From: Tolumonas lignilytica
Lineage (GTDB): Bacteria; Pseudomonadota; Gammaproteobacteria; Enterobacterales; Aeromonadaceae
Reading direction: 5' to 3'
Length of the DNA stretch: 64,000 bases
Assembly: GCF_000527035.1 (NCBI RefSeq)
Contig: NZ_AZUK01000001.1
Span: 2,430,001-2,494,000 of the forward strand
The stretch's first letter is position 1; every line of letters begins with the position of its first letter. The position numbers and the translations under genes are program-made. This document shows positions 26,990 to 36,783 of this stretch, piece by piece. The notes under the pieces were generated by a model. That model had not been told where the DNA came from. It searched no databases and saw nothing but the letters and a program-made list of their open reading frames with translations.

Positions 26990-29900
26990 TTATTTCTTTT
27001 CCTGATCGGGAGCCTGATTGGCGGTATCAACTGTGGTTGCCGCTGCGCCCGCTGCTGCAGTGGCAGCATCAATGCTGACGACATCACCATGCGCATTCTT
27101 CAGGGTGACTTCCACCTGATTGAACGCAATATTGATCCCGTTTTCTGCAAACAATTTATCTATGCGGCGGTTCAGTTCATCCAATGCCGGATTACGATCA
27201 CCCAATTCGCGGACAAAGAAACGCATTTCATGATCCAGTGTACTGGCACCGAATGTCAGGAAATAGACACTGGGTTCCGGCTCTTTCATGACGCGCGGAT
27301 TTTCATGCGCCGCCTGCAGTAACAACTTGCGGGTCAGATCCAGATCGGAACCGTAAGATACCCCGATCCGCAATACCACACGGGTTACAGTATCACTTAA
27401 TGACCAGTTGATCAGACGCTCGGTCACAAATGCGCGGTTAGGGATAATGATCTCTTTGCGGTCGAAATCGGTAATGGTCGTGGCTCGGATACGGATCTTA
27501 TTGACGGTACCGGAGAAGCCGGAAACCGTAATGGTATCCCCGATGCGCACCGGACGTTCGAAGAGAATGATCAAACCGGAAACAAAGTTGGCGAAGATTT
27601 CCTGCAAACCAAAACCGAGACCTACCGATAACGCAGCGACCAGCCACTGTAGTCGGCTCCATTCCATGCCCACGGTCGACAGTGTGGCGATCGAACCGAC
27701 GGCGGTGATCAGATAAGAGAGTACCGTGGTAATGGCATAGGAGGTTCCCTGTGCCAGTTGCAGGCGCGACAACACTAAGACTTCAAGCAGACCGGGTAAG
27801 TTGCGGGTCAGAATATAGGTGACGATCGCAATCACACCGCCGGCTAGCAGATCACGCAGGCTCACGGCTTCCAGTACGGCGTTAGAATCCGTACCCACGG
27901 TATGGTGCCACAGCGTAATGCTGTCCAGGTAGGCAAATACGGCGACTAAATCAGACCACAACCAGTAGAATGCACCGGCAAAAACCAACATCAGCGCAAC
28001 ATTGACCAAGCGCAACGTTTGTTCATTGATTTGTTCCAGTGAGATTGGCTTATCATCGGTCACTTCCACATTGTCGCTATTTTCAGTTCGTTGCTGGCGT
28101 TTCGCCAGTGCCCGGCGGTAGGCCAGACGGCGAGCAGCAACGGACAAGCCACGCAGTGCGGTTTCATAGAGCAATACCCAGACTGCGACCAGATAAAATG
28201 TCTCGATCAGACGGGCGCTGAGTTTCAATGCCGTGTAGTAATAACCAAACACCAGCAGACCAATCAATACCAGCGGCAGGAGGCCAAGAGCCAGCGCAGT
28301 CAGACTGCGCCACAGGCTGGTTTGTTTGTTATGTGGGTGTTTGCGTACGATGGTAAACAGTTCCACCGACAACAGTAGTAAACTCACCAGGCAGATGATC
28401 TCGCCGGCGACATCATTAGCCAGACGGGTTGGATCGAGTTCACCCAGGGTCGCGATAAAAATCAGCGGTAACAGGGTATACCAGATGTTTCTCAGGGCTT
28501 TGCGTAGATGTGCGATAGTCAGGTGGTTGTGGCCAAAATGTTTCTGTGCCAGCCCTTCTGGCTTTAGCATCCGACGGATGGAACCAAATGCCATATAGGC
28601 CAGTGCCATTCGGAAGGATAGTTCACCAATCACCAATGGCGATAAAAGACCACTGAACAACAGCAGCGAACCAGTACTCATGATCAGCAAGGCACCAGGG
28701 ATCGTGCGCAGGAATACCAACAAAATGGCTTTAGGTGTATGTGAATGAGTATCTGAGCGCAGATGCCCGACCTCGCCGGCCAGTTGTTCAAATCGTTGCT
28801 GAATAGCTTGGCGTCGCCAGATCATGATCCCTGCCAGGGTCAGCATCACCAAGGCGGCTGGGAAAATCTTGAAAGAGTCTGCCAACCAGTTTCTTAGATT
28901 AATACTCAGACTGACAGCTTGCCACTGCGACAATAAAGCCCCGGGTAATGCGGTTAACCATGAGATATCGATAGGTTTGTTACTGCTGACCCAGAAAATT
29001 TGCTGTTGCAGTGTCGATTGCAATGAATTACTGACGCGCTCCAGCTGTTGCTGATTCAGTTGCAGGTTGATGGCTAAGTTCAGTTCCTGCCCGAGTTGTT
29101 TATTTAGCTGATCCAGCAACTGCTGGCGGCCATCCAACGTTTCTGTCAATGTTGCCATTTGCTCAGTGGTTAGTGCATCACCTTTGTTTTTTTCTAACAA
29201 CTTGCTGATGTATTCATCGCGCTGATAAAGCTGATCACGTTGCTGGTTGATATCAAACTGGGCCAGTCGCAGGTCAGCGATATGTTCTTCGGAACCTCGA
29301 GCTAGATCGTTAGAGTCCGGTAGCATCTGGCGTTGTTGATAGAGAATTTTTGATAGTAGCAGTGTGCCCTTTAGCACTGAAATCTGCTCATTCAGGTTCT
29401 GTTCTGTCTGAGTCGTACGATCCAGCCAGTTCTTAACTTTGATATTTTCCTGTACCAGCGTGTTAACGCCTTGCGTGGTATCAATGAGTTGCTGACTAAG
29501 CTGTTGATTAATTTTCATCTCTTTTTGCAGCACGGGGGGCAGAGTTTGGGCATTGGCTCCGGCTGACCCACTTTCTTCCACCGTTTTTTCAGTGAGAGTC
29601 AGGCGCTTATTATTCACCTGCTGCTGCAATAGTTGCACCCAGTTATTCAGTTGTGCGATCTGGGCGGTCAGATAATCACGCTGTTTGTTATAAAGTTCTT
29701 GCTGACTGGTATTGCTATCCAGATCTTTCTGGCGCTGTTCCTGACGTAGCTGTAATAGTGTGAGTTCGGTATTCAGACGCACGCGTAAGGAAGGCGTAAT
29801 TTCACTATTCTGTTTGCTACTTACACCGCTTAAGCGATTACGAATATCCTGCATACGCTGGTAGTCCTGACTCATCGCAGCTTGCGTACGCTCAGGCAGG

Positions 29901-30361
29901 GTTTGCAGGAAGGTGATCTGGCTATTTACATTTCCCAAATCATTTTGGGCATTTTGTAGCTGACTTAACAAATCGGTTAGACGGCTGTCGAGTTGTGTCT
30001 GAGATAAGCGGCTCAGATCGGTTTTTAACTGTTCCGTGTCTTGTGCATCATTTTTATGTATTTGGTCTAATAACCGTACAAACTCTTTTAATTTCGCCGG
30101 TGTTTTGGTGAGTGAACGATCCTGATCTTTGACTTTGATTTTTTCTTTTTCGATAGAATCCAGAAATGAAAGGGTTTGCTCAATATCCTCTTTCTGTGCT
30201 TTTTCGGCGACAGTGAGTGTATCGCGTTTATTCAAACTGGCTAGTTTACTATCAAGACTGGCTCGTGTTGGTAACTCTGGTTGCTCAACGGCAAAGAGAG
30301 TTGTGCTGATCAGAAGAAGGCATCCGGATAACAGAGTGCGGAGAATTCGCTGTTTCTGCAT
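26990..30361 (-). CDS. mscK: Large mechanosensitive channel, MscK/MscM type
   Basis: This 1123-residue inner-membrane channel opens under membrane tension on osmotic downshock. A signal peptide (LLSGCLLLISTTLFA) precedes about 450 periplasmic residues with long coiled coils rich in Gln and Leu. A series of membrane helices follows from about residue 495 to 930, and then the MscS core: pore-lining and beta segment GLGFGLQEIFANFVSGLIILFE, PVRIGDTI, and TITDFDRKEIIIPN. Length and layout match E. coli MscK (1120 residues) and MscM/YjeP (1107); K+ regulation cannot be judged. The C-terminal 30 residues are Ala-rich. Confidence 0.88.
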   Translation of the reverse strand: MQKQRILRTLLSGCLLLISTTLFAVEQPELPTRASLDSKLASLNKRDTLTVAEKAQKEDIEQTLSFLDSIEKEKIKVKDQDRSLTKTPAKLKEFVRLLDQIHKNDAQDTEQLKTDLSRLSQTQLDSRLTDLLSQLQNAQNDLGNVNSQITFLQTLPERTQAAMSQDYQRMQDIRNRLSGVSSKQNSEITPSLRVRLNTELTLLQLRQEQRQKDLDSNTSQQELYNKQRDYLTAQIAQLNNWVQLLQQQVNNKRLTLTEKTVEESGSAGANAQTLPPVLQKEMKINQQLSQQLIDTTQGVNTLVQENIKVKNWLDRTTQTEQNLNEQISVLKGTLLLSKILYQQRQMLPDSNDLARGSEEHIADLRLAQFDINQQRDQLYQRDEYISKLLEKNKGDALTTEQMATLTETLDGRQQLLDQLNKQLGQELNLAINLQLNQQQLERVSNSLQSTLQQQIFWVSSNKPIDISWLTALPGALLSQWQAVSLSINLRNWLADSFKIFPAALVMLTLAGIMIWRRQAIQQRFEQLAGEVGHLRSDTHSHTPKAILLVFLRTIPGALLIMSTGSLLLFSGLLSPLVIGELSFRMALAYMAFGSIRRMLKPEGLAQKHFGHNHLTIAHLRKALRNIWYTLLPLIFIATLGELDPTRLANDVAGEIICLVSLLLLSVELFTIVRKHPHNKQTSLWRSLTALALGLLPLVLIGLLVFGYYYTALKLSARLIETFYLVAVWVLLYETALRGLSVAARRLAYRRALAKRQQRTENSDNVEVTDDKPISLEQINEQTLRLVNVALMLVFAGAFYWLWSDLVAVFAYLDSITLWHHTVGTDSNAVLEAVSLRDLLAGGVIAIVTYILTRNLPGLLEVLVLSRLQLAQGTSYAITTVLSYLITAVGSIATLSTVGMEWSRLQWLVAALSVGLGFGLQEIFANFVSGLIILFERPVRIGDTITVSGFSGTVNKIRIRATTITDFDRKEIIIPNRAFVTERLINWSLSDTVTRVVLRIGVSYGSDLDLTRKLLLQAAHENPRVMKEPEPSVYFLTFGASTLDHEMRFFVRELGDRNPALDELNRRIDKLFAENGINIAFNQVEVTLKNAHGDVVSIDAATAAAGAAATTVDTANQAPDQEKK

Positions 30362-30486
30362 AGGCTATGTTCACCGTTAGTAATTTGTTGAGTCAATGTT
30401 GGCAAGAGGTAATTAACTTGCACCAAACCAGCGAGAGGATATAGCAAAAAGCGACCTGACGCACAAAAAAGCATGATTTACTGGAT

Positions 30487-30518
30487 AAAAAAACGCCGGT
30501 CCACAAAGAACCGGCGTT
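30487..30518 (-). terminator. pykF terminator
   Basis: AACGCCGG (30492-30499) and CCGGCGTT (30511-30518) form a stem with a TTTTTTT tail on the minus strand. Confidence 0.87.
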
Positions 30519-30545
30519 GAGGAATCACTGTAACGGACTGAAAGA

Positions 30546-31958
30546 TTACAGTACGTGAACAGATGCAGTATTGGTTGTACCGCTTGGTACCAGCGCACCA
30601 GATACCATGACCACGATGTCGCCTTTAACAGCCAGACCAGAGGCCAGAGCCACTTCTTTACCCTGCACGTAGAATGCATCGGTAGAAGCCAGTTTATCAA
30701 CCAGAACTGGTGTTACACCTTTGGTCAGGATCAGCTGCTGAGCAGTTTTGGCGTTAGAAGTCAGCGCCAGGATGTTCGCTTTAGGGAAGTATTTGCGAAC
30801 AGCACGAGCTGATTTACCGCCTTCAGTGGCAACAACGATCAGCGGAGCGTCCAGTTTCTCAGTAGTTTCTACCGCACCTTTACATACTGCTTCGGTGATG
30901 CTCTTACGATCGTTAGCATTTTCGATAGTCAGGTTAGAAGGCATAACTGGGTCAGTACGGCCACAGATAGTTGCCATGATAGAAACAGCGTTCAGTGGGA
31001 ATTTACCCTTAGCTGATTCACCTGACAGCATCACTGCATCGGTACCGTCCAGGATCGCGTTCGCAACGTCGCCAGCTTCAGCGCGGGTTGGACGTGGGTT
31101 TTTGATCATGGAATCCAGCATCTGAGTTGCAGTGATAACTGGTTTGCGTGCTTTGTTACATTTCTGAATCATCATCTTCTGAGCGAAGATAACTTCTTCA
31201 ACCGGGATTTCTACACCCAGGTCGCCACGGGCAACCATGATACCGTCTGATGCTTCCAGGATTTCGTCGAAGTTGTCCAGACCTTCCTGGTTTTCGATTT
31301 TAGAGATGATCTGGATGTTTTCGCCACCGTGAGCTTTCAGGTGTTCACGGATAGCCAGAACGTCTTCTTTCTTACGGATGAAAGAAGCAGCGATGAAGTC
31401 AACGCCTTGTTCACAACCGAATACCAAGTCAGCTTTGTCTTTTTCAGCCAGAGCTGGCAGTTTGATAGAAACGCCTGGCAGGTTAACACCTTTGTTTTCA
31501 CCCAGGTCGCCGTTGTTCATAACTTTACAAACAACTTCAGTGTCAGTAGTAGAAATAACTTCCATACCGATCAGACCGTCGTCAACCAGCACAGTGTTGC
31601 CAGCTTTCAGGTCGCGAGCGAAACCTTCGTAAGTCACAGCAACGCGCTCAGCGTTACCCACTACAGTTTTGTCGGTAGTGAAAGTGAAAGTCTGACCAGC
31701 AACCAGAGAGACGTCGTTACCGCCTTCCAGTTTGATAGTGCGGATTTCTGGACCTTTGGTATCTAACAGGATCGCAACACGTTTGCCGGTTTCAGCACAG
31801 ATTTCACGAACAGTCTTGATACGACCACCGTGCTCTTCAAAGTCACCGTGAGAGAAGTTCAGGCGCATTACGTTCATGCCTGCTTCAATCATTTTAGCCA
31901 TGACTTCTTTTGGCTCAGACTTAGGACCGATAGTACATACGATCTTGGTTTTTTTCAT
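30546..31958 (-). CDS. pykF: Pyruvate kinase I
   Basis: This 470-residue glycolytic enzyme converts phosphoenolpyruvate and ADP to pyruvate and ATP. It starts [14 protein letters not shown] as PykF does. MRLNFSHG, the catalytic Lys region [20 protein letters not shown] and TATQMLDSM are present. Length and sequence match the fructose-1,6-bisphosphate-activated PykF rather than PykA. Codon use is that of a highly expressed gene. GGAG lies 9 bases before the start. Confidence 0.96.
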   Translation of the reverse strand: MKKTKIVCTIGPKSEPKEVMAKMIEAGMNVMRLNFSHGDFEEHGGRIKTVREICAETGKRVAILLDTKGPEIRTIKLEGGNDVSLVAGQTFTFTTDKTVVGNAERVAVTYEGFARDLKAGNTVLVDDGLIGMEVISTTDTEVVCKVMNNGDLGENKGVNLPGVSIKLPALAEKDKADLVFGCEQGVDFIAASFIRKKEDVLAIREHLKAHGGENIQIISKIENQEGLDNFDEILEASDGIMVARGDLGVEIPVEEVIFAQKMMIQKCNKARKPVITATQMLDSMIKNPRPTRAEAGDVANAILDGTDAVMLSGESAKGKFPLNAVSIMATICGRTDPVMPSNLTIENANDRKSITEAVCKGAVETTEKLDAPLIVVATEGGKSARAVRKYFPKANILALTSNAKTAQQLILTKGVTPVLVDKLASTDAFYVQGKEVALASGLAVKGDIVVMVSGALVPSGTTNTASVHVL

Positions 31959-32014
31959 GGAAGGATAACTCCAACAGTTCAGGGATATAAAAATAATGGT
32001 GAAATATGGCGCGC

Positions 32015-32048
32015 ATTATACAGGGAATAATGACATTTGATGATGTCA
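32015..32048 (-). promoter_or_regulatory. pykF promoter with upstream palindrome
   Basis: On the minus strand a TATAAT -10 lies at 32015-32020, about 57 bases before the start codon. No good -35 hexamer is seen. Instead the dyad TGACAT-N6-ATGTCA (32031-32048) covers the -35 area, suggesting regulated or activated transcription. Confidence 0.45.
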
Positions 32049-32152
32049 GAAAATATTTTTCTGCTTTTTCCTGATCTAACACAATAGATTTGAGCAAATA
32101 CGCTTCAATTTGAGCTAAACCGGGTTAGCTGTCCGATAATTTATCGAGATTA

Positions 32153-32168
32153 TGTGCGCTTTATCACA
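32153..32168 (+). promoter_or_regulatory. NifA upstream activator sequence (TGT-N10-ACA)
   Basis: TGT (32153-32155), ten bases and ACA (32166-32168) match the NifA binding consensus exactly. It lies about 100 bases upstream of the sigma-54 promoter, the usual distance. A second dyad TGTCG-N5-CGACA (32202-32216) has N9 spacing and is not a canonical site. Confidence 0.7.
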
Positions 32169-32263
32169 TTGTCGTTTCTGTGTGGCATGTCCGTCATATT
32201 CTGTCGGTCTTCGACAATCGTTAAAATCATTATATTTCATTGTGTTATGTATATTTGTTGTCT

Positions 32264-32280
32264 GCGGAGTGATGTTTGCA
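32264..32280 (+). promoter_or_regulatory. Sigma-54 promoter of nifB
   Basis: GG (32266-32267) and GC (32278-32279) stand exactly 10 bases apart, with the -12 box TTTGCA in full agreement with the sigma-54 consensus. It is 41 bases before the nifB start and downstream of a NifA site. Confidence 0.72.
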
Positions 32281-32320
32281 TCTTCACGACAAAGACAGGG
32301 CAGAACAAGGCAGACATAAC

Positions 32321-33751
32321 ATGGATAACAATACCCCGGTAATGCGACAACAATGTGGCAGTCAAAGTAAAGGCAACCGCTGTGGCAGCAGTTCACACAG
32401 TGCGACCGATTTCTCGATGGCACAGGCAGAAAAGGTGGCACATCATCCGTGTTATTCCCCGAGTGCACATCATAAATATGCTCGGATGCATCTGGCCGTT
32501 GCCCCGGCTTGTAACGTGCAATGTCATTACTGTAATCGTAAATACGATTGCGCCAATGAATCCCGTCCGGGCGTGGTGTCGGAATTATTAAATGTCGAAC
32601 AAGCCTTGCAAAAGGCCAGAGCTGTGGCTGCGGCCATTCCACAACTTTCCGTGATTGGTATTGCTGGCCCTGGCGATCCTTTGGCAAACCAGACCCGCAC
32701 CTTCGACACGCTGGAAGGGCTGCGTTCGGCATTGCCTGATGTGAAATTGTGTGTGTCCACCAATGGGTTGGCATTACCGCAGTCGGTGGATTCACTGGTC
32801 GAACTGGGCGTGGATCATGTCACTATTACTATGAATGCGATTGATGCCCATGTCTCTGCCGGTATTTATGACTGGATCTATTTTGATGGTGTGCGCTATC
32901 GCGGCAAGGAAGGGGCGCAGATCCTGATCGACCAGCAGATTGAGGGCATGCGCAAGCTGATGGAAAACGGCGTGCTGGTGAAGATCAACTCGGTATTGAT
33001 TCCCGGAGTGAATGACCTGCATCTGGCGGAAGTCAGTCATGCGATCCGTGACATGGGGGCTTTCCTGCACAACATTATGCCGCTGATTTCAAAACCGGAG
33101 CACGGCACTTATTACGGATTGAACGGACAACGTGAGCCGACGGCTGACGAGGTGGCACAGGTTCGTGAACGCAGTGGTGCCTTTATGCCGCAAATGGCAC
33201 ATTGCCAGCAATGTCGCGCTGATGCGGTCGGTATGCTGGGCGAAGATCGCAGTCAGGAGTTCAATTTGTCTGCGTTGGCGCCACAGGAAAATGATTATGC
33301 ACCCGTGATGCAACAACGGACAAAAATTCAGGCGGCGATTGCCAGTGCCGGTGCGTCGGAAGAGGCAGATTCCCGTCTGGTGGCGGTTGCGACGCAGCAA
33401 GGGCAAGTGATCGATCAACATTTTGGTCATGCCAAGCGGTTCCATATCTACAGTGTCAGCAGTGAAGGGGTTACGTTGGTTGGCGAACGTCATGTGGCGC
33501 AATATTGTCACGGACAGGTTGAGTGTGACGATCATGATGACGTGATGGCTGACACACTCACTTTACTGGCGGATATGGATGCAGTGTTCTGTTCGCGCTT
33601 AGGGCTGGGCCCATGGCAAAAACTGGAAGCCGCTGGAGTACAGCCAGTGGTGGATTACGCCTGGCAACCGATCCGTGATGCGTTATCGGCCTGGTGGCAA
33701 TTGCAGCCAAAAGCCACCGAGGTGAAACTGCATGTACGCGGGGTTGCCTGA
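32321..33751 (+). CDS. nifB: Nitrogenase FeMo-cofactor biosynthesis radical SAM protein NifB
   Basis: This 476-residue radical SAM enzyme makes NifB-co, the 8Fe-9S-C core of the nitrogenase cofactor. The SAM cluster motif C-x3-C-x2-C is C64-C68-C71 (ACNVQCHYC). GIAGPGDPLAN, NAIDAHV and a downstream CQQCRADAVGMLGED that carries further cluster ligands are typical NifB. From about residue 365 a NifX/NafY-type domain follows (QGQVIDQHFGHAKRF), the usual fusion in proteobacterial NifB. The start at 32321 lies after the sigma-54 promoter. The stop overlaps the ferredoxin start (TGATG). It indicates a nitrogen-fixing organism; nifHDK are not in this window. Confidence 0.96.
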   Translation: MDNNTPVMRQQCGSQSKGNRCGSSSHSATDFSMAQAEKVAHHPCYSPSAHHKYARMHLAVAPACNVQCHYCNRKYDCANESRPGVVSELLNVEQALQKARAVAAAIPQLSVIGIAGPGDPLANQTRTFDTLEGLRSALPDVKLCVSTNGLALPQSVDSLVELGVDHVTITMNAIDAHVSAGIYDWIYFDGVRYRGKEGAQILIDQQIEGMRKLMENGVLVKINSVLIPGVNDLHLAEVSHAIRDMGAFLHNIMPLISKPEHGTYYGLNGQREPTADEVAQVRERSGAFMPQMAHCQQCRADAVGMLGEDRSQEFNLSALAPQENDYAPVMQQRTKIQAAIASAGASEEADSRLVAVATQQGQVIDQHFGHAKRFHIYSVSSEGVTLVGERHVAQYCHGQVECDDHDDVMADTLTLLADMDAVFCSRLGLGPWQKLEAAGVQPVVDYAWQPIRDALSAWWQLQPKATEVKLHVRGVA

Positions 33752-33957
33752 TGAGTTGCACGATTACCGAAAAATGTGTCGGCTGTTTCAGTTGCCTGGA
33801 GGTTTGTCCGAAACGGGCAATTCGTGAGCAGGACCGAGTCTTCTCGATCTCAGTAAAACGCTGCAATGAGTGCAAAGGGCATAGTGTCGGACCGCGCTGT
33901 ATTCAGATCTGTCCGGTTGAGGGAGCAATTCATTATGAACCAGGCCATCAGAGTTAA
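33751..33957 (+). CDS. fdxN: FdxN-type 2[4Fe-4S] ferredoxin
   Basis: This 68-residue ferredoxin has two cluster motifs: CVGCFSCLEVCP (C-x2-C-x2-C-x3-C) and CNECKGHSVGPRCIQICP (C-x2-C-x8-C-x3-C). The extended second motif is characteristic of FdxN-like ferredoxins encoded next to nifB. In Azotobacter, FdxN supports NifB function as electron donor; the same role is inferred here. Its ATG overlaps the nifB stop, and its 3' end overlaps nifQ, so the three are co-translated. Confidence 0.9.
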   Translation: MSCTITEKCVGCFSCLEVCPKRAIREQDRVFSISVKRCNECKGHSVGPRCIQICPVEGAIHYEPGHQS

Positions 33958-34507
33958 CATGCCGTTAGACGTGATAACGCCGGAGCACGAACAGCCACGC
34001 ACCCCCCAGGACTGGCTGACGGATTTGCTTTGGCGTTTTCAGACCGGCATTTGCCCGCTGCCCCGATACATGGGGTTAGGTACAGAACAATATCAGCAGT
34101 TGCTGGTGCGCTGTAATGTCCCATCGGCTGTGATGGGGTTATTGCAACAGCAGCGACAGGCCGTGCTTTCTGAGCTGCTAGCCATGCGTGAAGCTGAATG
34201 TCAGGCCTTAGAGCACTGGCTGGCGGAATATGCGCATCCGGAAGCGAGGCTTATGGCTAGGATCATTGCAGTGGCCTGCATGGGCTATAACCATCTCTGG
34301 CAGGATCTCGGCTTGGATTCCCGCGCCAGTTTGCGCGAATTAATGCAATGCTGTTTTCCTGAACTAGTGGAGATGAACAGCCAGAACATGCGCTGGAAGA
34401 AGTTTTTTTATCGACAGCAGTGTGCGCTGGGCGGTAACTATGTCTGTCGTTCTCCCAGTTGTGATGACTGTGTAGAGCGTGCAGGTTGTTTTGCGCCGGA
34501 AGAGTGA
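33935..34507 (+). CDS. nifQ: NifQ, molybdenum donor for FeMo-cofactor
   Basis: This 190-residue protein carries the diagnostic C-terminal C-x4-C-x2-C-x5-C motif (CRSPSCDDCVERAGC). NifQ holds a Mo-Fe-S cluster and delivers molybdenum to NifEN/NifH during cofactor assembly. MRWKKFFYRQQC preceding the motif is also conserved in the family. The start at 33935 has GAGGGAG upstream and overlaps the ferredoxin by 23 bases; a frame extending back to 33866 lies within the ferredoxin and is unlikely. Confidence 0.93.
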   Translation: MNQAIRVNMPLDVITPEHEQPRTPQDWLTDLLWRFQTGICPLPRYMGLGTEQYQQLLVRCNVPSAVMGLLQQQRQAVLSELLAMREAECQALEHWLAEYAHPEARLMARIIAVACMGYNHLWQDLGLDSRASLRELMQCCFPELVEMNSQNMRWKKFFYRQQCALGGNYVCRSPSCDDCVERAGCFAPEE

Positions 34508-34555
34508 AAGTGATGTTAGAATCAGACCCCGCTTATTTCTGTTTCGGAGATGATG

Positions 34556-35182
34556 ATGTTGGGTTTGGACACTTTTCTGTTATTTCTGACGGCGTCGTTT
34601 ATACTCTGTCTGGCTCCCGGCCCAGATAATATCTTTGTGCTCACGCAATCCATGCTGCGGGGAAGCGCTTCCGGCATTCTGGTGACCTTGGGTTTATCTA
34701 CCGGATTACTGGTTCATACCTCCGCAGTTGCACTGGGGGTTGCGGTCATTTTTCAGCAATCGCTGCTGGCCTTCACAGTGCTGAAACTCTGTGGGGCTGC
34801 CTATCTGTTATATCTGGCCTGGGGCGCGTTCCGCGCCGGTGCGGGTGGGCTAGGGGCTTCCAAAGCGATCTCGCTGAATAAATTAGCCCTGTATCGGCGG
34901 GGTATCGTCATGAACATTACCAATCCGAAGGTTTCTATTTTCTTTCTGGCATTTCTGCCGCAATTCACTAATCCGGCCAAGGGGCATTTGACGCTCCAGT
35001 TATTGCAACTTGGCGCGGTATTTATTATCTGTACGCTGGTGGTATTCGGGCTGATCAGTCTGTTGGCTGGAAAACTGGGTAATTGGTTCAGTCAAAGCCC
35101 TCAGGCTGAAATCGTGATGAATCGAGTCGCGGGCAGTGTGTTTGCTGCGCTGGCGATAAAACTGGCGCTGACGGAACGCTAG
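34556..35182 (+). CDS. LysE/RhtB-family amino acid exporter
   Basis: This protein of about 208 residues has roughly six membrane helices and the family signature LAPGPDNIFVLTQS near the N-terminus, with FFLAFLPQF in the middle. The family exports amino acids or homoserine lactones; the substrate is unknown. Three ATG codons stand in a row (34550, 34553, 34556); the third is best spaced from CGGAG. It follows nifQ by 48 bases, but its function does not tie it to the nif genes, and a separate promoter is possible. Confidence 0.85.
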   Translation: MLGLDTFLLFLTASFILCLAPGPDNIFVLTQSMLRGSASGILVTLGLSTGLLVHTSAVALGVAVIFQQSLLAFTVLKLCGAAYLLYLAWGAFRAGAGGLGASKAISLNKLALYRRGIVMNITNPKVSIFFLAFLPQFTNPAKGHLTLQLLQLGAVFIICTLVVFGLISLLAGKLGNWFSQSPQAEIVMNRVAGSVFAALAIKLALTER

Positions 35183-35196
35183 GTTGTTCTTCGATG

Positions 35197-35226
35197 AAGG
35201 AGGGGATTACCCCTTCTTTCTTTCTC
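35197..35226 (+). terminator. Terminator after LysE-type gene
   Basis: AAGGAGGGG (35197-35205) and CCCCTTCTT (35210-35218) form a 9-base stem with one G-T pair and an ATTA loop, followed by TCTTTCTC. Confidence 0.7.
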
Positions 35227-35452
35227 TCAGTTTTTCTTGTTTTTTAGCATAAAGTATCGCTTATGAAATGGTTGTTGCGCCAATCTGATGCTTTTAACAT
35301 TTTCTGTGCTTTATTCTGTTCCTCCTCTCACGTATGCTTGCACCCCTTTTCAGACCTTTATTGTTGTTCGCAGCCATGGATGGTTCGTGCGCTCCGATTG
35401 GTTCTTTGCCTGACAGGATATCAGTGGCAATCAACCGTAAGTGGAGTTAATT

Positions 35453-36766
35453 TTGAAACAATCTATGACTCGGACCGATCTGTTAGGTCTCGGTTTTATG
35501 ACATTTGCCTTCTTTCTGGGGGCAGGCAATATCATTTTCCCGCCTATGGCCGGTTATCTGGCCGGTGAAAATATGGGTTCCGCCATGTTGGGTTTTCTCA
35601 TCACTGCAGTGGGATTACCGTTGGCAACCATTCTTTCTATTGCGTTTGCAGGTGGCGGTCTGATGACCATGACACGCCTGCTGCCTAGATGGGCCGGGTT
35701 GTTTATTGCGATTGCCACTTACATCATCATTGGCCCTGCTTTTGCGACGCCACGTACGGGGCTTGTTACCTATGAGATGGCGGTAAAACCATTTATTGGT
35801 GCCTATGACAGCCACATGATGTTGATAGCATTCAGTGTGATTTACTTTGCACTGACGTTATTTTTGTCGCTCAATCAAGGCAAGCTGTTGGATGCAGTCG
35901 GTAAAATTCTGACTCCTATTCTGGTGTTGTTATTGGCCGTACTGGGCATTGCGGTATTGATTGCACCCCAAGGAACGGTACCATCGGTTGCCCCGGACTA
36001 TATGAATCATCCGGTTGTGAAAGGGTTGTTGGAAGGTTACAACACCATGGATACGTTTGGCGCACTGATGTTTGGTATGCTGATTATCGACGTGTTGAAA
36101 TCCAGAGGTATTGAAAACACCCAACAGCAAACCCGTTATCTGGCGGTGGCCAGTGTGATTGCGGCAAGCGGATTGGCGCTGGTTTACATTGCACTCTTCC
36201 AGCTGGGTGGCACAGCGGGTGGCATCATGGCGCATCCGCAAAACGGTGGTGAATTGGTGGCGTCCTATGTGGCACACCTCTTTGGGCCGATGGGGTCAGT
36301 GGTGCTGGCCGGGATCGTGGGTCTGGCTTGCCTGACGACCTCTGTGGGTTTGACTTCTGCCTGTGCTGACTTTTTCCACACGCTGTGGCCGCGATTCAGC
36401 TATCGGCAATGTGCCATGGCGATTGCCGTATCCTGTGCGGTTGTTGCCAATGTTGGTTTGACGCAATTACTGACCATTTCGATTCCGGTGTTAGTGGCCA
36501 TTTACCCGGTGGCGATTGCGCTGGTCGCGGTGACCTTCATGCGTGCCTGGTTCTTTAACCAGAGTCTGGCCTATCGACTGGTGCTGAGTGTGGCCTTGCT
36601 GTTTGGTTCATTAGACGGCCTCAAGGCAGCCGGCGCTGATCTGAACATTTTTAGCTTTTTACCGCTGTTCGACATGGGGCTGGCTTGGTTGTTGCCGACG
36701 CTGGCGGCTATCGTCGTCAGTTTATTATGGCGCGCATCTGAAGCAACGGCTGTCGCGGCAGAATAA
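35453..36766 (+). CDS. brnQ: Branched-chain amino acid transporter BrnQ
   Basis: This 437-residue inner-membrane symporter of the LIVCS family takes up Leu, Ile and Val with Na+ or H+. About 12 membrane helices are visible, with family segments FFLGAGNIIFPP and ATPRTGLVTYE. The start is most likely the TTG at 35453, 6 bases after GTGGAG (MKQSMTRTDLL); GTG 35441 would use the ribosome site itself as codons, and ATG 35465 has no ribosome site. A 270-base gap precedes it with no coding frame I can support. Confidence 0.92.
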   Translation: MKQSMTRTDLLGLGFMTFAFFLGAGNIIFPPMAGYLAGENMGSAMLGFLITAVGLPLATILSIAFAGGGLMTMTRLLPRWAGLFIAIATYIIIGPAFATPRTGLVTYEMAVKPFIGAYDSHMMLIAFSVIYFALTLFLSLNQGKLLDAVGKILTPILVLLLAVLGIAVLIAPQGTVPSVAPDYMNHPVVKGLLEGYNTMDTFGALMFGMLIIDVLKSRGIENTQQQTRYLAVASVIAASGLALVYIALFQLGGTAGGIMAHPQNGGELVASYVAHLFGPMGSVVLAGIVGLACLTTSVGLTSACADFFHTLWPRFSYRQCAMAIAVSCAVVANVGLTQLLTISIPVLVAIYPVAIALVAVTFMRAWFFNQSLAYRLVLSVALLFGSLDGLKAAGADLNIFSFLPLFDMGLAWLLPTLAAIVVSLLWRASEATAVAAE

Positions 36767-36783
36767 ATCACAGCAAACGGATT

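Noticed and set aside
32202-32216. Second NifA site TGTCG-N5-CGACA
   Set aside because: The TGT to ACA distance is 9 bases, not the required 10.
32115-32795. Open frame of 226 codons on the minus strand over the nifB start and promoter
   Set aside because: It runs antisense through nifB and over the NifA/sigma-54 promoter, and the product has no recognisable features.
35263-35568. Open frame of 101 codons upstream of brnQ
   Set aside because: It overlaps the brnQ start by over 100 bases in another frame, lacks a ribosome site and has random-looking composition.
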